This document shows positions 61,379 through 64,000 of a stretch of 64,000 nucleotides of DNA, in pieces (positions within the stretch are counted from its first letter, which is position 1; each line of letters begins with the position of its first letter). The notes under the pieces are model-generated. The model was given only the letters and a program-made list of their open reading frames with translations. It was not told the origin of the DNA and searched no databases. The DNA lies in contig NZ_CP099546.1 of NCBI RefSeq assembly GCF_023973145.1, positions 2,976,001 through 3,040,000 of the forward strand, given 5' to 3'. The position numbers and the translations under genes were made by a program. The stretch comes from Natronosalvus vescus (GTDB taxonomy: Archaea > Halobacteriota > Halobacteria > Halobacteriales > Natrialbaceae).

Positions 61379-62683
61379 TCAGTTCACCTCCTCCGGGTCG
61401 AGTTCAACCATTGGGATCACTTTCGTCGCGACCAGGAATCCGAGGCCGACCAGAACGATCGTGCCGATAAAGAGCCACCACTCGAGGAGCGTAGGGGAAT
61501 ACGATCCACTGGGATACAGGTTCGTCAGCGGTGGGGCAGTCGGGAACATGAGCCCTTCCACGATGAACATCACCTTCTTGTTCAGGATCGTCACGGAGAG
61601 GATCGCCGAGATGGCGACCAGTGCCGGAATGCTGAAGAACCGGTCGGGCCAGCCGATCATGAGGAACAATGCAACGACGGAGACGACGAGCCCGGCGACG
61701 GCCAGCCAGAAGAACGGCAACTCGAGCATCGCTCCAGTGAGTGCACCGATGTTTGTCGGGGCCGTGTATACCCCGGTCAAAATGTCGTGCATCGTGAACC
61801 AGATCGTCGCTAGTGCCAGGAACGCGAGGACGGTCGCGAGATCACGGAAGATTCGGTCTTCGATGACATCTCCCCAGTCGTACGCGAATCTGAAAATCGC
61901 TGTAATGATGATGACACCGGCGAGCGCACTTGTGAGCGACTCCGTGAGCATCGCTGCACCGGCTGCGGATCCGTACCACGCTGGTTGGGCGGCGATGAGG
62001 CTGAACAGCCACGGAACGACGCCGCCAGACAGCAGCGGCACGAGCGCAAGGATCGCTACCGCAAGCCACCAGAGGATCTGCTCGATCTTCTCGTCTTCCG
62101 ATCTCGAGTATCCGATCGTAAGCACCGAGTACAGCGGCGAGAAGACAGTGGGGAGTCGGTCTCGGAAGGCAGCTATCTCCGCTCTAAGTGAGAGACACAA
62201 ATACGTCAGACTCAGCACGAGGTACAGCGTAATCACAGCGATGTCCCAGGCCAGCGGCGAGTGGTGTACGGTGGCTGGCCACCAGAGGATCGTGTTGAAT
62301 ATCCTGTCGGGGCGACCCATGCTCAACACGATATTGAACGCGGCCATGCTGAGCGCAAGCACCGTCAATACCTCCGATACTCGAGCGATGGGGGCGAACC
62401 GGTCGATATCGATCACTCGTACGGCAGCCGAGATGGCGATGCCCCCGTGTGCTAGACCGACCCACCAGACGAACCCGCCGATGTACAGTCCCCAGGGAAC
62501 CCCTCCGGAGATCCCCCAGTCACCGATGCCAGTCACCGCCCAGACGCCGGCGTTGAGCTGGTACGCCCATGCGATCAGGAACAATACCGTCCCGAGTAAA
62601 AAGATCACGAGAAGCGCGTAGTACCGTTTCGATGTGTGCTCTAACGGGTACAGGATCCTGTCCTCGAAGACGTCAGTACTCAT
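61379..62683 (-). CDS. NrfD/PsrC-family quinone-interacting membrane subunit
   Basis: A 434-residue protein with about ten membrane helices. GISGGVPWGLYIGGFVWWVGLAHGG near residues 55-80 and AFNIVLSMGRPDRIFNTILWW match the PsrC/NrfD quinol-site region. HHSPLAWDIAVITLYLVLSL follows. A charged C-terminal tail ends PMVELDPEEVN. It passes electrons between menaquinone and the iron-sulfur subunit encoded upstream, whose stop overlaps its start by 4 nt. The catalytic molybdenum subunit expected for a Psr/Dms-like enzyme is not in the window. Confidence 0.9.
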   Translation of the reverse strand: MSTDVFEDRILYPLEHTSKRYYALLVIFLLGTVLFLIAWAYQLNAGVWAVTGIGDWGISGGVPWGLYIGGFVWWVGLAHGGIAISAAVRVIDIDRFAPIARVSEVLTVLALSMAAFNIVLSMGRPDRIFNTILWWPATVHHSPLAWDIAVITLYLVLSLTYLCLSLRAEIAAFRDRLPTVFSPLYSVLTIGYSRSEDEKIEQILWWLAVAILALVPLLSGGVVPWLFSLIAAQPAWYGSAAGAAMLTESLTSALAGVIIITAIFRFAYDWGDVIEDRIFRDLATVLAFLALATIWFTMHDILTGVYTAPTNIGALTGAMLELPFFWLAVAGLVVSVVALFLMIGWPDRFFSIPALVAISAILSVTILNKKVMFIVEGLMFPTAPPLTNLYPSGSYSPTLLEWWLFIGTIVLVGLGFLVATKVIPMVELDPEEVN

Positions 62684-63939
62684 TGATCCCCACCCCCATC
62701 GTCCGCGAGCGTCTCCATGCCGAGATCTTCGTAGGTGAACGGTCCATCCGTCGGTGTTGCGTTCTTCGATGGCTCGTTACCTAGATAGACGACGTTCGGC
62801 TCGTTTCCTTGTTCCTCGAGTAGCTTGAACCGGGATTGGTCTCGGTTCTCTCGAAGATACTGGCGGGGTTGGCTGTCCGCATCGTTCATGTCACCGAAGT
62901 GGATCGCATCGACGGGGCAGTCGTCCTCACAGGCGGTCGTCCCCCGTTGAGCGCTGTCGTCCTGTCGGTGGACGCAGAAGGTACACTTGCCCATGACACC
63001 TGCGGGTGGCGGCCCGCCGACTCGTCGATCGTTCCTATCAGTGTCCGACCCGATAAAGCCGGGAGACTTGTCGGTCGGCTCATCCTTCCCGAGGAAGTTT
63101 ACACCGTACGGACAGGCGACCTCGCAGTACTTACAACCGATACATCGATCGTAGTCCGTGAGGACGATACCATCTTCCTGACGTTTGAACCGCGATTGGG
63201 TCGGACAGACGTACGTACACGACGGTTCGGAGCAGTGTTGGCACGGACGGGGCATCTGTCCCTCGCTCACGTCGTCGTACTCCGTTTCCTCGTATCGGAA
63301 GACGTGCATCCACTGGCTGCCGCGGTCGGTATCGTTCTCCCGTTTACAGGCTTCCGCACACTTCAAGCAGGCAATGCATTGATCCGTGTCAATCACCATC
63401 CCCAGCTGGACGTCATCCCCGTCGGAATCTGCCGTGCTCGCGGGTGTGTTAACTGCTCGGTCGAGACAACCGGCCACGCTCGTTGCCGCTCCCGCTACGG
63501 CCAACCCACCCATTGTCTTTAGCAATCCTCGCCGGGAAGGTACCGCGTCTCCTCCGACATCGGGAACACCGGGAAGCGCATCCCCGTCGTCGTCAGTTGT
63601 CGCTTTGACCGTTGTTTCGTACGTCGGCCGCAGATCGATCCCGAACTCCTCGAAGACTGCTTCGTGGTGTTTTTCGTGGAACGCGGCCTCGGTCATTTCT
63701 CCCCGTGCAAGGGCCATCGCGTCTCTACTGATCTCGATGCCCAGGTTCGTGTCGAACTCCACGGTCTCGAGTTTGGCCTCGGCGCGGGCTTCCCAGTCAT
63801 CATCGAGGTCATCAGGAGTCCATCCCTGACCGAGATCTGGTATCTCAGGCGCTGTTTCTGGCGATTCGTCGCTCTCATTTGACCCGGAACATGTCCCCGA
63901 ACCACAGGTACACCGGGACGGATCTATGTCGGAACTCAT
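62680..63939 (-). CDS. Four-cluster iron-sulfur subunit with an internal Tat motif (DmsB/PsrB-like)
   Basis: A 419-residue protein from the ATG at 63939; a start at 63960 is also possible. The N-terminus has CTCGSGTC and a conserved helical domain (about 35-120: LDDDWEARAEAKLE, ALARGEMTEAAFHEKHHEAVFEEFG). Near residue 135 comes SRRGLLKTMGGLAVAG, a Tat motif placed far inside the chain, ending AGC. Four [4Fe-4S] motifs follow: CIACLKCAEAC, CQHCSEPSCTYVC, CIGCKYCEVAC and CTFC with CEDDC. It links a catalytic subunit to the NrfD protein. The upstream gene lies beyond the window. Confidence 0.88.
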   Translation of the reverse strand: MSSDIDPSRCTCGSGTCSGSNESDESPETAPEIPDLGQGWTPDDLDDDWEARAEAKLETVEFDTNLGIEISRDAMALARGEMTEAAFHEKHHEAVFEEFGIDLRPTYETTVKATTDDDGDALPGVPDVGGDAVPSRRGLLKTMGGLAVAGAATSVAGCLDRAVNTPASTADSDGDDVQLGMVIDTDQCIACLKCAEACKRENDTDRGSQWMHVFRYEETEYDDVSEGQMPRPCQHCSEPSCTYVCPTQSRFKRQEDGIVLTDYDRCIGCKYCEVACPYGVNFLGKDEPTDKSPGFIGSDTDRNDRRVGGPPPAGVMGKCTFCVHRQDDSAQRGTTACEDDCPVDAIHFGDMNDADSQPRQYLRENRDQSRFKLLEEQGNEPNVVYLGNEPSKNATPTDGPFTYEDLGMETLADDGGGDQ

Positions 63940-64000
63940 ACCGATACCCTCATCATGCATATGGATCCCACCGGACTGCGGGTAGGGTTGCGTGTGGAAA

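Overview
The window is a 64 kb stretch of a haloarchaeal chromosome, probably from a Natrialbales-type organism. The evidence is high GC with very frequent CTCGAG, strongly acidic proteins, Tat rather than Sec signals on exported proteins, a PGF-CTERM surface-protein tail, many start codons about 25-30 nt downstream of TATA-like elements (leaderless mRNAs), and the archaeal S13-S4-S11-RpoD / L18e-L13-S9-RpoN-RpoK-enolase-S2 gene order. The genus assignment is inference.

Layout. 1-5.0 kb: the 3' part of a tandem-repeat PGF-CTERM surface protein and a Tat-exported four-repeat protein. 5.0-13.1 kb: housekeeping genes (Nif3-like, pyrF, aldo/keto reductase, udk, formate dehydrogenase-like alpha subunit, polyprenyl diphosphate synthase, RNase J). 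13.6-17.0 kb: a Tat-exported alpha/beta hydrolase and an amino-acid permease fused to USP domains. 17.4-26.2 kb: an apparent uptake and hydrolysis locus made of a DUF1028 Ntn-hydrolase candidate, a complete dipeptide-type ABC importer with fused ATPases, an N-carbamoyl-amino-acid hydrolase-like M20 enzyme and a divergent IclR regulator. 26.2-26.9 kb: an AT-rich gene-free gap. 26.9-36.3 kb: gamma carbonic anhydrase, then the minus-strand block tRNA-Ser, S13, S4, S11, RpoD, tRNA-Leu, L18e, L13, S9, RpoN, RpoK, enolase, S2, DUF4870 protein, mevalonate kinase, isopentenyl phosphate kinase. 36.5-39.9 kb: a DUF4129 / DUF7269-DUF58 fusion / DUF7519 membrane module. 39.9-44.7 kb: MoaA, a small acidic protein, RtcB, a DoxX protein and archease. 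44.7-46.7 kb: an IS200/IS605-type element with divergent tnpA and tnpB and a 46-residue ribbon-helix-helix gene between them. 46.9-50.7 kb: GNAT, PriS, GINS, peroxiredoxin, NUDIX. 50.7-52.1 kb: a decayed locus (broken membrane-protein gene, SdpI-family gene, a second NUDIX 3' end, a cluster of three strong hairpins). 52.2-58.1 kb: CDC48, a small Hsp20-like protein, an XPB-like helicase and a GrpE with a long acidic tail. 58.2-60.9 kb: 2-oxoacid:ferredoxin oxidoreductase. 61.2-64 kb: membrane and iron-sulfur subunits of a PsrBC/DmsBC-like redox complex that runs off the window.

How the genes work together. Mevalonate kinase, isopentenyl phosphate kinase and the prenyl synthase are parts of the archaeal mevalonate route to lipids. 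RtcB and archease form the RNA-ligation pair. PriS and GINS are replisome parts. The ribosomal, RNA-polymerase and tRNA genes form the conserved translation/transcription superoperon. The most system-like accessory loci are the IclR/M20/ABC/DUF1028 cluster, the DUF58 module and the NrfD/iron-sulfur complex. I found no CRISPR array, rRNA or replication origin.
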